From Salvia splendens (Eukaryota; Streptophyta; Magnoliopsida; Lamiales; Lamiaceae): a DNA stretch of 64,000 bases. The DNA is taken from positions 2,568,062 through 2,632,061 of the forward strand of contig NC_056051.1 in NCBI RefSeq assembly GCF_004379255.2, read 5' to 3'. The stretch's first letter is position 1; each line of letters begins with the position of its first letter. The translations under genes were made by a program, and so were the position numbers. Shown piece by piece: positions 33,812 to 44,180 of the stretch. The notes below the pieces were generated by a model, which had not been told where the DNA came from, searched no databases, and saw only the letters and a program-made list of their open reading frames with translations.

Positions 33812-36800
33812 TTACAAATGGAACTTCTTGAGGTTGGAAATGTGCCATGTTCGGGGTACCTGTTCTCCTGACATGTGAGCCAATTTGTAAGACCCTTTGC
33901 CGAGGACTTCTGACACCTGATATGGACCTTCCCATGTGGGTTCGAGCTTGCCCAGCTTTTCTGCTCGGCTTACTTCGTTGTTTCTCAAGACGAGATCTCC
34001 CACTTGAAATTGCAGCTTCTTCACCCTTTGGTTATAATACCGGGCTACTTGCTCCTTGTACTTGGCTGCTTTTATGCATGCCAATTTTCTTCTTTCTTCG
34101 GCAAGATCTAGCTCGGCTCTCAGTCCGTCGTCATTCATTTCTGCTGAGAAATTTAGAGTTCGGGGACTGGGTACGCCGATCTCCACCGGAATTACGGCTT
34201 CAGTGCCGTACACCAGACTGTACGGAGTTTCACCGTTGGAGGTTGTGGGTGTAGTTCGGTAGGACCATAGGACTTGAGGGAGATTTTCTACCCATTGTCC
34301 TTTGGCTTGTTCTAACCGAGCTTTTAACCCTTTCACCAGGATACGATTTGTTACCTCCGTTTGTCCGTTTGCTTGTGGATGAGAGACCGAAGTGAACCCC
34401 TGTTGAATATTCAGCTCTTGGCACCAATTCTTGAACGTCTTGTCGGTGAACTGAGTCCCGTTATCCGAGATGAGGATGTGGGGTATGCCAAATCGGCACA
34501 CTATGTTCTTCCAGACGAAATCCAATGCCTTCGAGCTCGTTATCGTAGCTAATGGTTCAGCTTCCACCCACTTCGTAAAGTAGTCCACGGCAACGATTAG
34601 GAATTTCATTTGCCGAGGAGCTTGAGGAAGTGGTCCCACTATGTCTATGCCCCATTGCATGAAAGGCCAAGGGCTTTGCATAGTGGATAGATCGGTCTGC
34701 GGCATCCTTGGGATATTTGCATGGATTTGGCACTTCGGGCATGTCTTGACGAGCTGCACTGCTTCTTGTACCAAGGTTGGCCAATAATATCCCCATCTTA
34801 GAACTTTTTTAGCTAAAGCTCTAGCTCCGATGTGGCTGCCGCACGATCCTTCATGAACTTCTCTGAGGATGTAGTCCGTCTCTTCTGGTCCTACGCACCG
34901 CAATAGCGGCTGGAGGTAAGACTTTCTAAAGAGGACTCCTTCATGAAGTTCGTACCGAAGTGCTCGGCACGTGATCTTCCGAGCTTCTCTCTTATCCTCG
35001 GGCAATTGTCCTTGATCCAGATACTGCAAGATCGGCGTCATCCAGTTCGGCGAGCTGGATACTGAATGTACCTCGGCTTCATCAATGCTTCGATGCATTA
35101 ATTCTTCCGCCTTTGAGCTCGGATCTGAGGCCAACTTACTTAAGGTATCTGCTCGGCTATTTTCCGCTCTGGGAACGCGGATTATCCGAAAATAGGAGAA
35201 ACTTCGGCTGATGCTTTGCGCTTTGTCCAAATACTTCTTCATTCTCTCGTCACGAGCTTCACTTGTACCCAACATGTGATTTACTATGACTTGTGAATCA
35301 CAATGGACTTTGAGAGATTTGACGAGCAGACTTTGCGCTAACTGGAGTCCGGCCAGGAGGGCTTCGTATTCGGCTTCGTTATTAGTAGTTGGGAATAAGA
35401 AACGAAGTGAATAAGTTACCTCGTGTCCGTCGGGAGCGATAAGTAAAATACCAGCTCCACTTCCCATCTTGTTTGAAGCTCCATCTACGAAACCGCTCCA
35501 GCAGTCTGGCGGCTCTACTTCGGATTCCAAGGGCTGTGCTAGTTCGGCATTGGCAGAATTTTTCTGTTCGGCAATGACAGGGATTGCTTGATCGAACTTG
35601 GCCTCTGCAAGAAAATCTGCCAAGGCTTGTCCCTTGATTGCTTTCCGAGGTAGGTACTCGATTGAGTGTTCTCCCAGCTCTATGGCCCATTTGGCGATTC
35701 TGCCTGATGCTTCTGGCTTGGTCAAAACTTGCCGAAGAGGCAGATCGGTTAAGACGCATACCTTGTGAGCATAGAAGTATGGCCGCAGTCTCCTTGCTGT
35801 ATTTACTAACGCCAGAGCAATTTTTTCCAGAGGTTGATACCTTGTTTCTGGACCTCTTAATGCTCGGCTTGTAAAGTAGATGGGAAACTGCTTTAGGCCT
35901 TCTTCTCGTACAAGCACCGCGCTGATGGTTTGATCTGATGCCGCTAAGTATAAGAATATTACTTCGGCTTCGGTTGGAGCAGAGAGAATAGGAAGCTCGG
36001 CTAGATAACTTTTGAGCTCGTCAAAGGCCTTTTTCTGCTCGGCTCCCCACTCGAACTTTGGTGCCTTTTTCAACACCTTGAAGAACGGCAGTTGCTTTTC
36101 GGCTGCTTGGGAAAGGAATCGATTCAGTGCGGCTAGACATCCGGTTAGCCTTTGCACGTCATGTATGGACTTCGGCATTGCCATGTTCTGAACGACTTGA
36201 ACTTTTGAGGGGTTTGCCTTGAGTCCGTCCTTTGAAACCCAACAACCCAGAAACTTTCCCGAATCTACCAAAAAGGTACACTTTTGGGGATTAAGTTTGA
36301 GGTTGGCTTTCTTGAGCACGTTGAGAGTGGACTTGAGGTTGTGCTCGTACTCCGAAGTGCTTTTGCTTTTGACGACTATATCGTCAACATACACTTCGAC
36401 CTCCTTTCCGATTAGGTGCCGAAAAAGCTTGTCTACCATCCTTTGATAAGTGGCTCCGGCATTCTTTAAACCGAATGGCATCTTTTTATAAGCGAAAATG
36501 CCGAAATCGGTAATGAAAGCTGTTTTCGGAGCGTCACTCTCATCCATCAACACTTGGTGATATCCTTTGTATAAATCAAGAAAACAGAAAATTTCGAAGC
36601 CGATCAAAGCTTCTACTTTTTTATCTATATTCGGAAGGGGATAGCAATCTTTAGGACAGTGCTTGTTTAGATCGGTAAAATCTATGCACATCCGCCATCC
36701 TCCTTCTTTTTTCTTGATCATCATAGGATTGGCCACCCAAGAAGGATATTTCACCTCGAATAGTACATCCGCTTTTAGTAATTGGCGGACTTCGTCATGG

Positions 36801-37075
36801 ATGACTTGGCTTCTTTCTGCCGCAAAGAGTCTTTGCTTCTGTTTTACTGGCCGGATTGAAGGATCAATATTTAACCGATGAGTGATTACCTCGGGGGGCA
36901 CTCCGGTCATGTCCAACGGAGACCATGCAAAGACATCTTTGTACTCCTTGAGGAGCTGAATGGTCTTTTCCCGGAGTAGAGGCGTTCCTGCGAAGCCAAT
37001 CTTGACCGTTCTGGATGGATCATCTTCGTATAACTGAACGGTCATTGAGTTCGGCTCTGAAGTGACTTCGGTCAT
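33812..37075 (-). CDS. Tat-type gypsy pol: RT, RNase H, archaeal-type RNase H, integrase
   Basis: The intact frame gives 1,087 residues from the Met at 37075, and is open back to the UAG at 37109-37111. RT covers about residues 100-280 with WRMCIDFTDLNKHCPKDCYP and the catalytic YVDD at 229-232. The ordinary gypsy RNase H (about 375-490) has YLAAS where the family usually has an Asp in LDAS, so it may be inactive. A second, archaeal-type RNase H starts at GFVDGASNKMGSGAGIL (Asp 531) with TNNEAEYEALLAGL. Integrase has an HHCC zinc region (about 740-785) and catalytic Asp 811 (GIDIVGPLP), Asp 871 (ISDNGTQF) and Glu 907 (NGQTEV). There is no start signal ahead of 37075, and the frame equals that of gag-protease, so expression probably needs UAG readthrough. 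Confidence 0.95.
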   Translation of the reverse strand: MTEVTSEPNSMTVQLYEDDPSRTVKIGFAGTPLLREKTIQLLKEYKDVFAWSPLDMTGVPPEVITHRLNIDPSIRPVKQKQRLFAAERSQVIHDEVRQLLKADVLFEVKYPSWVANPMMIKKKEGGWRMCIDFTDLNKHCPKDCYPLPNIDKKVEALIGFEIFCFLDLYKGYHQVLMDESDAPKTAFITDFGIFAYKKMPFGLKNAGATYQRMVDKLFRHLIGKEVEVYVDDIVVKSKSTSEYEHNLKSTLNVLKKANLKLNPQKCTFLVDSGKFLGCWVSKDGLKANPSKVQVVQNMAMPKSIHDVQRLTGCLAALNRFLSQAAEKQLPFFKVLKKAPKFEWGAEQKKAFDELKSYLAELPILSAPTEAEVIFLYLAASDQTISAVLVREEGLKQFPIYFTSRALRGPETRYQPLEKIALALVNTARRLRPYFYAHKVCVLTDLPLRQVLTKPEASGRIAKWAIELGEHSIEYLPRKAIKGQALADFLAEAKFDQAIPVIAEQKNSANAELAQPLESEVEPPDCWSGFVDGASNKMGSGAGILLIAPDGHEVTYSLRFLFPTTNNEAEYEALLAGLQLAQSLLVKSLKVHCDSQVIVNHMLGTSEARDERMKKYLDKAQSISRSFSYFRIIRVPRAENSRADTLSKLASDPSSKAEELMHRSIDEAEVHSVSSSPNWMTPILQYLDQGQLPEDKREARKITCRALRYELHEGVLFRKSYLQPLLRCVGPEETDYILREVHEGSCGSHIGARALAKKVLRWGYYWPTLVQEAVQLVKTCPKCQIHANIPRMPQTDLSTMQSPWPFMQWGIDIVGPLPQAPRQMKFLIVAVDYFTKWVEAEPLATITSSKALDFVWKNIVCRFGIPHILISDNGTQFTDKTFKNWCQELNIQQGFTSVSHPQANGQTEVTNRILVKGLKARLEQAKGQWVENLPQVLWSYRTTPTTSNGETPYSLVYGTEAVIPVEIGVPSPRTLNFSAEMNDDGLRAELDLAEERRKLACIKAAKYKEQVARYYNQRVKKLQFQVGDLVLRNNEVSRAEKLGKLEPTWEGPYQVSEVLGKGSYKLAHMSGEQVPRTWHISNLKKFHL

Positions 37076-37102
37076 CTCGCTTGCCTTTGACTCCGGTTGC
37101 TG

Positions 37103-37111
37103 TGATTGCTA
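37103..37111 (-). promoter_or_regulatory. Candidate stop-codon readthrough signal, UAG-CAA-UCA
   Basis: On the minus strand the gag-protease frame ends GCA TAG and is followed in the same frame by CAA TCA. This matches the UAG-CARYYA readthrough context known from plant RNA viruses. The frame then stays open through eleven codons to the pol Met at 37075 and on to 33812. The stop sits exactly between protease and RT. Confidence 0.65.
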
Positions 37112-39190
37112 TGCTTGATGGTGCCGAACTGATTGCTCGGCACTTTTAAGAGCAATCTGCAGACATTCTTTTGCTCTCTTTTGATCACCTCGGATGACCG
37201 CTATCCCACCTTTAGTGGGGATCTTGATGGTGAGGTGATAAGTAGAGCAAACGGCCCGAACTGTGTTGAGCCAGTCTCTCCCCAGGATGATGTTGTACGG
37301 GGACCGAGCTTTCACCACAAAGAACTCGATCATCGTATTGGAGCTTGTAGGCGCTTTTCCCACCGTGATCGGAAGGCTGATAATACCTTCAGGGCGGGTG
37401 TCCTCCTGGGCGAAACTTTTCAGAGGAAGTGGAGCCGGACTGAGCCGAGCTGGATCCACTTCCATTTTATCGAAACATTCTTTAAAAAGAATGCTGACTG
37501 ACGCTCCTGTATCCACAAATACTCTATGGATCAATTTGTTTGCCACTCCGGCTTGAATGACAATAGCGTCTTGGTGAGGAGAGATGGCTGGGACGGGATC
37601 GGCATCTGAAAATGTAATCACTTCGTCTTTCTTCAGCCTTTTATGTGTTGGCTCCTCTTGATTGGAACCTCTGCGTTCTGCTTTTAGGGACGACTTAGTC
37701 TTCCCGGCAGGGAGAGCATCAATAGTCTGGATTACTCCATCATATTGCGGCTCGTCGTCGTCTTCGGGATCCTCATGCCTTTTCGGATCCTGAGGATTGC
37801 AGTTCGCACCTCTCTGCCTTTTGTTCTTTTTCGGCTGCTTGCTTTGGTATTTTTTTAACGTTCCTGTTTTCACAAGAACATCAATACCTGCAGCCAAATT
37901 TCGGCACTCCTCGGTATCGTGACCGTGGGTTTGATGGAAGGAGCAATATTGATCCTGAGGTCGCCGCGCGGCTGATTTCGTCATCCGCTTTGGTCTTTCG
38001 AACATATCGGAATGTAGTTCGAAAATTTCCGCTCTTGACTTGTTCAGCGGTACGAACTGAGCAGGCGGCTTCTCGGGATTGAGACGGGGTCCCAATCGGT
38101 CTTGCACCGGAGCCCTTTGAATTCTTTCAAATGGAGTCCGGCGAGGATGCCCCTGATCGCTATGATCGGGCTTCCTTCTGTCTCCTCGGGACGATGAGCT
38201 GTCTAACGACCGTTTGCGACGGTCTGCCTCATCGGCCCGGGAGTACTGGTCCACAATGTCCCACATTTCCTGAGCTGTCTGCGGACCGCACTCAACGAGC
38301 TTCCTGTAGAGAGCTCCGGGCAGGATTCCATTTTGGAATGCCGAGATGACAAGCAGATCGTTGAGATCGTCTACTTGCAGGCATTCCTTGTGGAATCTTG
38401 TCATAAAGTCGCTGATTTTTTCGTCGCGACCTTGACGAATGGAAAGCAGCTGAGCCGAAGTGATTCGGACTTCCGCTTTCTGAAAGAACCTCCTATGGAA
38501 TGCATCCATTAGATCTCGGTAAGATCTAATGCTGCCTTGGGGGAGGCTATCGAACCATCTTCTTGCGTTCCCGATGAGCAGCTCGGGAAACAGCTTGCAC
38601 ATGTGGACCTCGTTGAGACCCTGGTTCGCCATGTTATATTGATAGCGTCCCAAGAAATCATGAGGATCCACGAGTCCGTCATAGGTTATCGACGGAGTTC
38701 GGTAGTTCCGCGGCAAAGGAGTTCGGGTGATATCGTCCGAGAACGGAGTCTTTAATGCTCCGTACATGGCGAACCCGACCTCTCTTCGGTACGGAGGAGA
38801 TGGAGTTCTCCTGTGGTTCCGGTACCGAGGAGGACCAGGAACATGTCGGGGTTGAGGATTCTTTCTCCTGGAAGACACGTCACTACTGCGGTAGTGACTT
38901 TCATGTCTGGATGAGGAGGGAGAATCCGCCGTTGTCTTCTCCGGCTGTTGGCTCTTCTGCAGGAAGGTTAAGAACTCCTCCTGCTTCTCGGCCAAAAACA
39001 GCTTGACAGCTTCATTTAAATCGGGCTGCTGGGAAGACTCGGTGCGATCTCTCCTGGAGTGGCTTGTTCCTTCTTCGTGAGAACCGGAGGTAGATGTCTC
39101 CCGAGGCCGTTTTTCAGACCTGCGAGCTGGACTAGCTTCCTCACGGTTATCACGAACGGTATTACGGGTAGTGTGTGATCTGGTATGCAT
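37109..39190 (-). CDS. Tat-type gypsy gag-protease
   Basis: The frame is 693 residues from the Met at 39190 (MHTRSHTTRN). It is open further upstream into the LTR, but this ATG is the first one past the primer-binding site. The N-terminal 160 residues are charged and Ser/Arg-rich. The retrotransposon gag domain lies at about 165-280 (NARRWFDSLPQGSIRSYRDL). A Cys/His knuckle variant CSFHQTHGHDTEEC follows. A lysine-rich region and an acidic stretch come next. The retropepsin starts near residue 556 with VFVDTGASVSIL, and NIILGRDWL closes its fold. Gag would form the particle and the protease would cut the polyprotein. The frame ends at UAG, in phase with pol. No internal damage was seen. Confidence 0.93.
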   Translation of the reverse strand: MHTRSHTTRNTVRDNREEASPARRSEKRPRETSTSGSHEEGTSHSRRDRTESSQQPDLNEAVKLFLAEKQEEFLTFLQKSQQPEKTTADSPSSSRHESHYRSSDVSSRRKNPQPRHVPGPPRYRNHRRTPSPPYRREVGFAMYGALKTPFSDDITRTPLPRNYRTPSITYDGLVDPHDFLGRYQYNMANQGLNEVHMCKLFPELLIGNARRWFDSLPQGSIRSYRDLMDAFHRRFFQKAEVRITSAQLLSIRQGRDEKISDFMTRFHKECLQVDDLNDLLVISAFQNGILPGALYRKLVECGPQTAQEMWDIVDQYSRADEADRRKRSLDSSSSRGDRRKPDHSDQGHPRRTPFERIQRAPVQDRLGPRLNPEKPPAQFVPLNKSRAEIFELHSDMFERPKRMTKSAARRPQDQYCSFHQTHGHDTEECRNLAAGIDVLVKTGTLKKYQSKQPKKNKRQRGANCNPQDPKRHEDPEDDDEPQYDGVIQTIDALPAGKTKSSLKAERRGSNQEEPTHKRLKKDEVITFSDADPVPAISPHQDAIVIQAGVANKLIHRVFVDTGASVSILFKECFDKMEVDPARLSPAPLPLKSFAQEDTRPEGIISLPITVGKAPTSSNTMIEFFVVKARSPYNIILGRDWLNTVRAVCSTYHLTIKIPTKGGIAVIRGDQKRAKECLQIALKSAEQSVRHHQA

Positions 39191-39248
39191 TTTTTTTGGG
39201 GTGGAAAAAAGGTCAAAAATTCGCTTTATCACAAATTTGGTTCTCTGA

Positions 39249-39266
39249 TTCCCACAGACGGCGCCA
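39249..39266 (-). other. Primer-binding site of the Tat-type gypsy
   Basis: TGGCGCCGTCTGTGGGAA on the minus strand begins one base after the 5' LTR end. The TGGCGCC start is shared by many plant gypsy primer sites. The exact tRNA was not determined. Confidence 0.8.
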
Positions 39267-39267
39267 G

Positions 39268-39920
39268 TGATGATCCCGCGAATTTTTGATGGTGATGAAT
39301 GCTGGTAGAGAATAAAGATCACGACACAATGAATTTACGTGGTTCGATTTACTGAGGTAAATCTACGTCCACGGGAAGAAAAGAGGGCAGAGTTGTATTG
39401 CTTGATCTGTTTTCTACAGCTTACAATACAGACTTGCTATTTTATCTTTGATCTCTAGAAAGCGAGAGAGTCTAACCCTATCTATCTGATCTAGGTTCTA
39501 TTTATACATTGAACCAGATCGTGGCATGCAGCACCATTTACTAGGTAGTGGATGTCGTGGAGATCGTGGCGATCTTGCATGGGTCCACTATCCTGCATGA
39601 GTTAATGACTGCTTGACACCACTAAATAGATCGTGGGTGTAGTGGAGGTGGAAATCCTGCATGAGTCCACTATCTCCTAGTTCGGTCGAATACTGAGACC
39701 GAACTGCTGAATTATTGCCGAGCAGCTTTTGCCGATCTGAGAGTAGAGCTTGAAGCCGACCTGAGAGCAGAGTTTGATTGGTTGGCTTTTACCGAGCTGG
39801 GGCCGAACTCTTTGGTTGTGCCGAACTGAACTCTTTAGTCATGCCGGACTGATACTCTTTCTTGGGCTTTAGGCTGATGGGCTTTACTGCTGTTGGGCTT
39901 GTTTAGTACGTACTCCATCA
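39268..39920 (-). repeat. 5' LTR of the Tat-type gypsy (653 bp)
   Basis: It pairs with 32048-32700 and has the same length and apparently the same sequence. It is followed on the plus strand by the target duplication gtagc and the rest of segment R2. Confidence 0.93.
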
Positions 39921-39925
39921 GTAGC

Positions 39926-40625
39926 CGAATAGTACCAAGAGTCTCAAGATAATCAAAATATTGTTGAGAATATCTATGGTCCATCCTACTACATCTCACT
40001 AGAAAATTGAGGGGGCCAGGAATAACCATGAGTTCGAGAGTGAAAACACCAATGATACATATCAATTAGGGATTAATACGAAATAAAAAATAATTTGAAG
40101 AGAAATAATAAGAGAAGGAAAAGATCTCTAGGGAGAAGAGAACGGCAGTTTCTCTCCTTGAGAGAAAACGTGAGAATGATAAATTTATTTAATTCTTCAT
40201 TCTTCATTATAATAAAATACTCTAAATATATGTGTGGTACAAAAAATCCTAAAATACAAAAAATAAATCAAATCATAACAAACTAAATCAAATACAATCC
40301 TAACAATCTATGAGAATAAATAATAAAAATAATACAAATTTATGGAGAAAATTGGATGATTTGAAAATCCTAAAATACAAAAAATAAATCAAATCATAAC
40401 AAACTAAATCAAATACAATCCTAACCATCTATGAGAACAAATAATAAAAATAATACAAATTTATGGAGAAAATTGGATGATTTGAAAATCCTAAAATACA
40501 AAAAATAAATCAAATCATAACAAACTAAATCAAATACAATCCTAACAATCTATGAGAATAAATAATAAAAATAATACAAATTTATGGAGAAAATTGGATG
40601 ATTTGAAAAAGATATCCGTATACCG
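39926..40625. repeat. Right part of duplicated segment R2, with a 121-bp triplication
   Basis: It matches R1 (30132-30600) in order. At 40246-40608 a 121-bp unit (atcctaaaatacaaaaaata to gatttgaaa) is present three times with starts at 40246, 40367 and 40488. R1 has it only once. No gene is present. Confidence 0.85.
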
Positions 40626-42806
40626 GTATAAGAATAACTTATATTGGGACATTTATTATGCATAGAAATTTGAGGCCGATGACTGATGATAGCGGACCAT
40701 TGACATTTTCTAACATTGTGAAAAAGATATCACACCACATGATTTTCTCAACCGATGCAATTAACCTAAGAACACATGGTCGGAAAGTAGAGGCAATTAA
40801 TTTTTAAACTATCTTGGCCTATATTTGGCCGCCTTTATCGAATAGCTACTTCCTTCAAACAACATGGTAATTACTCCTATAATCATTTCCTACAGATGTT
40901 TCTATCGTAAATTGTATTTCTATGGTGGATACAAAAACACAAAATATCACTTATCCAGTTCACGGGATAATACATTCTCAAATATAATAATATAATTATT
41001 ATCATTTGTAATTAATAATTCATTAAAAATTTTATTATTATTATTCTTATTATTCTTTATAAATAAAATAATAATAAGTATATTTTTAGTTTGGTGTTTA
41101 AATCAAATATAATATTTAAAATTTTGATATTTTCTAAACACAGAAAAGTAAAATTATGGATGAATGATGGATATTATAATTTATGATTTTTTTATTTTTT
41201 TAAATTTGTAGTAGGTTTTTTTCTCTTAAATTTGAACTACTTCAAGTTTGTATCAAATTCGAATTACAAGTTTGTACTTCTAAAAGTTTGTAGTTAATTT
41301 CCTTAAAAAATAATAAAATAAATAACATAAAAATCCAAAATCGGGACTGGATGTCCGAGCCGGGTATCCGGATACCTGAAATCATTTTCAGACCGGGTAT
41401 TAGATTTTAGAAAATTCGGGATCGGGTACCTGAAATTTGCGGATGGGATATCAGCGAATACCCGATTTGACAGGCCTAGTCGGAACCCAAGTTAAAAAAA
41501 GGAGTTATGCATGTTTTCAAAATTAGAAAACAACCTATAAATAAACATAAGTGATTACTTTAATTTAATTTCAAGTGATTGGTTTCTTTTTTGCTGTTAT
41601 TTTGAGAATAAACTAATAAATAGTTTAAGTGGAGAGAAGGTAAAGTAAAAGAAAGAAAATGTAGAAAAGAACTGCATCTATATTATTCTTTCTCTTACTT
41701 TGCTTTCGCTCTACTTTAATTATTTATTCATTTTTGCCAAACGCTTGAAAAAAATAGTCAATCACTTGAGATGAGACGGATGAAGTATTGCAGGCAGGAT
41801 GTGGTTCCGTATGTCGGATTGAGAATCTATACCCATTCATCTTCTTGCTTTGTGTTTATTCAGTGATTTTTTTCCCATTTTATAGTTTTGTTGTAGACAT
41901 TTAATTGATATGCCCCTTCTTTATAGTTGATCTTATATATTTCGATTCCCTAACTTGAAAGAACGTCGATAGTTTATCCAAAAAAAATTTCCTTTGTTTC
42001 GTTTAGATAATTAAAGAATATATTTGGTCGTTTAAGAGGAGTTTCAAATTTTGGTTTTGTACTTAGAATAACATTATGGCACCAAATAATAATAATTTGT
42101 CTTTTCTTTGCAAAGAGGAGAAATTAAAAGCTAAAAGAAATAAAATACATCTCAAGTACATAAGGTAATTAAAGTAATTTACCTTAGGCTGCATCTTTAT
42201 GGAGGTACAAAAGAAATCAAATTACAAAAATATAATACACTTGGGCCTTATAAAAGAAAGTAAAGATTTGTAGTCTTGGGCCTAGTAAAAACATAAGAAA
42301 GTTTTAAACAATTCCTCAAGCCCATTTTGTTTTGGAGAATCAAATAAATCTTGCGTGCGATTCCATTAGCAATCAATTCGTCGCAACTATTTGCAATTAA
42401 TATTGGACAATCAATTCAGAAAACAATTTCAATAAATCCCAATGGTATATAGTACTTATTTACGTTTCATTCTCTTCCACAATCTCCACACTTCCAAATG
42501 ATCAGAGAACAGAGAATTAGAAGGTAAAGTGAAGCAAAAGGGGCTGCAATTACACTAGATAGGTAATCACTAACTTGAATTTCTATGTGCATGTACAACA
42601 CTTCGCAACAACATAAATAGATGGATACATAGTTCTCGACTGAATTTTTGGGCCATCGTGTTGCTAGAGGGCTGGAGTAATTTTGGGCCAGCAAGAATAA
42701 AAGTAAACGAAATGGATGGGCCGAATACCTAAAGAGAGATATGGGGATTATATCTATAATTTGAAACAGAAGAAGAAGAAACCAACATACTTTACCGATG
42801 CTTTAG
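40626..42806. other. Intergenic AT-rich DNA
   Basis: 40660-40860 matches the upstream region of the small peptide gene and 23060-23310. 41340-41470 has cgggtatccggatacc repeats of MITE style. The rest (to 42806) shows no gene or element I can support. A 75-codon minus frame at 42467-42694 has no motif. Confidence 0.45.
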
Positions 42807-43492
42807 TGGAATGACTACTCCAATGCGTGGAAGACACCTGCTCATATTGAGGCTTCCAAGCGATCATCTGCAAATTGCAAGCAAGGCCGGGAGACTGCCC
42901 TTGGCACACATAGCAATGGCTGTGTTTCATTTGCTGAGACAGTAGAAAAGATGGTTAAAACTGAATTTTCTGTTTTGACTTGATTGCATCTTTTTATAAT
43001 GCTAACTCATTTCCAATAATATTTGCGGACTAGGGAGAATAACGGGAGGCGCCCTACATTTTGGGAACTCTTTAACAAGACTCATAGGCTAACCCGAAAA
43101 GACTCACATGGGATGTGCTCACAGCGCGCCGCGGAAATTGAAGTCATTTCGTTTTAAATTGCTTACTAATATGTTTGTTACACTGAGCATGGTAATTTAG
43201 AACAATTAATTACTTTATATGTGTTTGTTTGTTTAAGGAGCAAGTTTAGGTGATTTAGAACAGTTAATTTAGTTCTGGTCAGTTGCTAGTAAACTGAAAA
43301 AAAATAGCTTGAATGAATTAATTAATTTGATCATCAGTGATTAAGTGATGAAAACCAGCATGAATTACTTTGAAGATCAGTGATTATGTGATGAAAAGTA
43401 GCATGAATGAATCATTTGATAGATCATTGATTAATTGATGAAGTGTGAAAGGAGAAACCTGATCTTATTTCACTTAATTTATGGTGTGCTGC

Positions 43493-44180
43493 TGTTAAGG
43501 GTAATCCCCTTAACGCGTAGTTATCGGCGACGAGAAGTCGACGATGGAGGATCAAGTTCGGACGTCGCAGGCTCTCCCGGCGATCTGCTCCGATTCTAGG
43601 GTTTGCAATTTGCGGTAAAAACGTAAAGAATAAGGAATTGGGAAGATTGTGATATTATTGCTTAGTGAAAAATCATAATGTATCTCCCTTTTATAGCTAA
43701 GGACCCTAGATGATTCGACTCTCTTTTGCGATCCGGGAAAGAATCACCAAGAAAACCCGGAAAGGGGCTTATTGGGCCCGACTCAATTAATAACAAAATT
43801 ATCCATAATGTAAAAGGAGATTAACCAAAAATAAATACTACTAATTACTACTAATCTAATGCAAACGTAAATTCTCGGACGTCTCTGCCTTGCTGCTCTA
43901 ATGAGACACAAAGTCTCCATAGCGCGTGATCGGTTTCGGTTGTCTCCGGGGTCTTCCACTGGCCGCCGGCACCTCAGCGGTCGGCGCCTCCTCTTCCGTC
44001 ACCTCACTCTCTGCCACCTTATTCACACGCGTCTCCTCTTCCGTCACCTCACTCTCTGCCACCTTATTCACACGCGTCTCCTCTTCCATCACCTCACTCT
44101 CTGCCGCCCCATTCACACTCACCGGCTCGCCTCTCTCGGTTGGAGCTTCCCTACTAGGAATGGAGGTTATCTCCGTATCA
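43493..44180 (-). repeat. 3' LTR of the chromovirus, encoding the polyprotein C-terminal tail
   Basis: It contains three tandem 45-bp units (about 43991-44125) encoding repeats of KVAESEVTEEETRVN on the minus strand. The frame ends RPRRQPKPITRYGDFVSH at 43898. The other LTR has two such units. Confidence 0.9.

Larger units (their letters stand above)
32048..39920 (-). mobile_element. Full-length Ty3/gypsy retrotransposon, Tat lineage, recent insertion
   Basis: Two 653-bp LTRs (32048-32700 and 39268-39920), TGATGATCCC...TACTCCATCA, show no difference by eye. The 5-bp duplication gtagc (32043-32047, 39921-39925) flanks the element. The primer-binding site TGGCGCCGTCTGTGGGAA on the minus strand is at 39249-39266. 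The G-rich polypurine tract (ccgggggggg on the minus strand) is at 32704-32713. Gag-protease and pol frames are intact, and pol has a second, archaeal-type RNase H, the mark of the Tat group. The 1.1-kb stretch between pol and the 3' LTR carries three different tandem repeats. The element is 7,873 bp and sits in duplicated segment R2. Confidence 0.95.

Noticed and set aside
33847..38950. Many plus-strand open frames opposite gag and pol
   Set aside because: They are shadows of the intact minus-strand gypsy genes.
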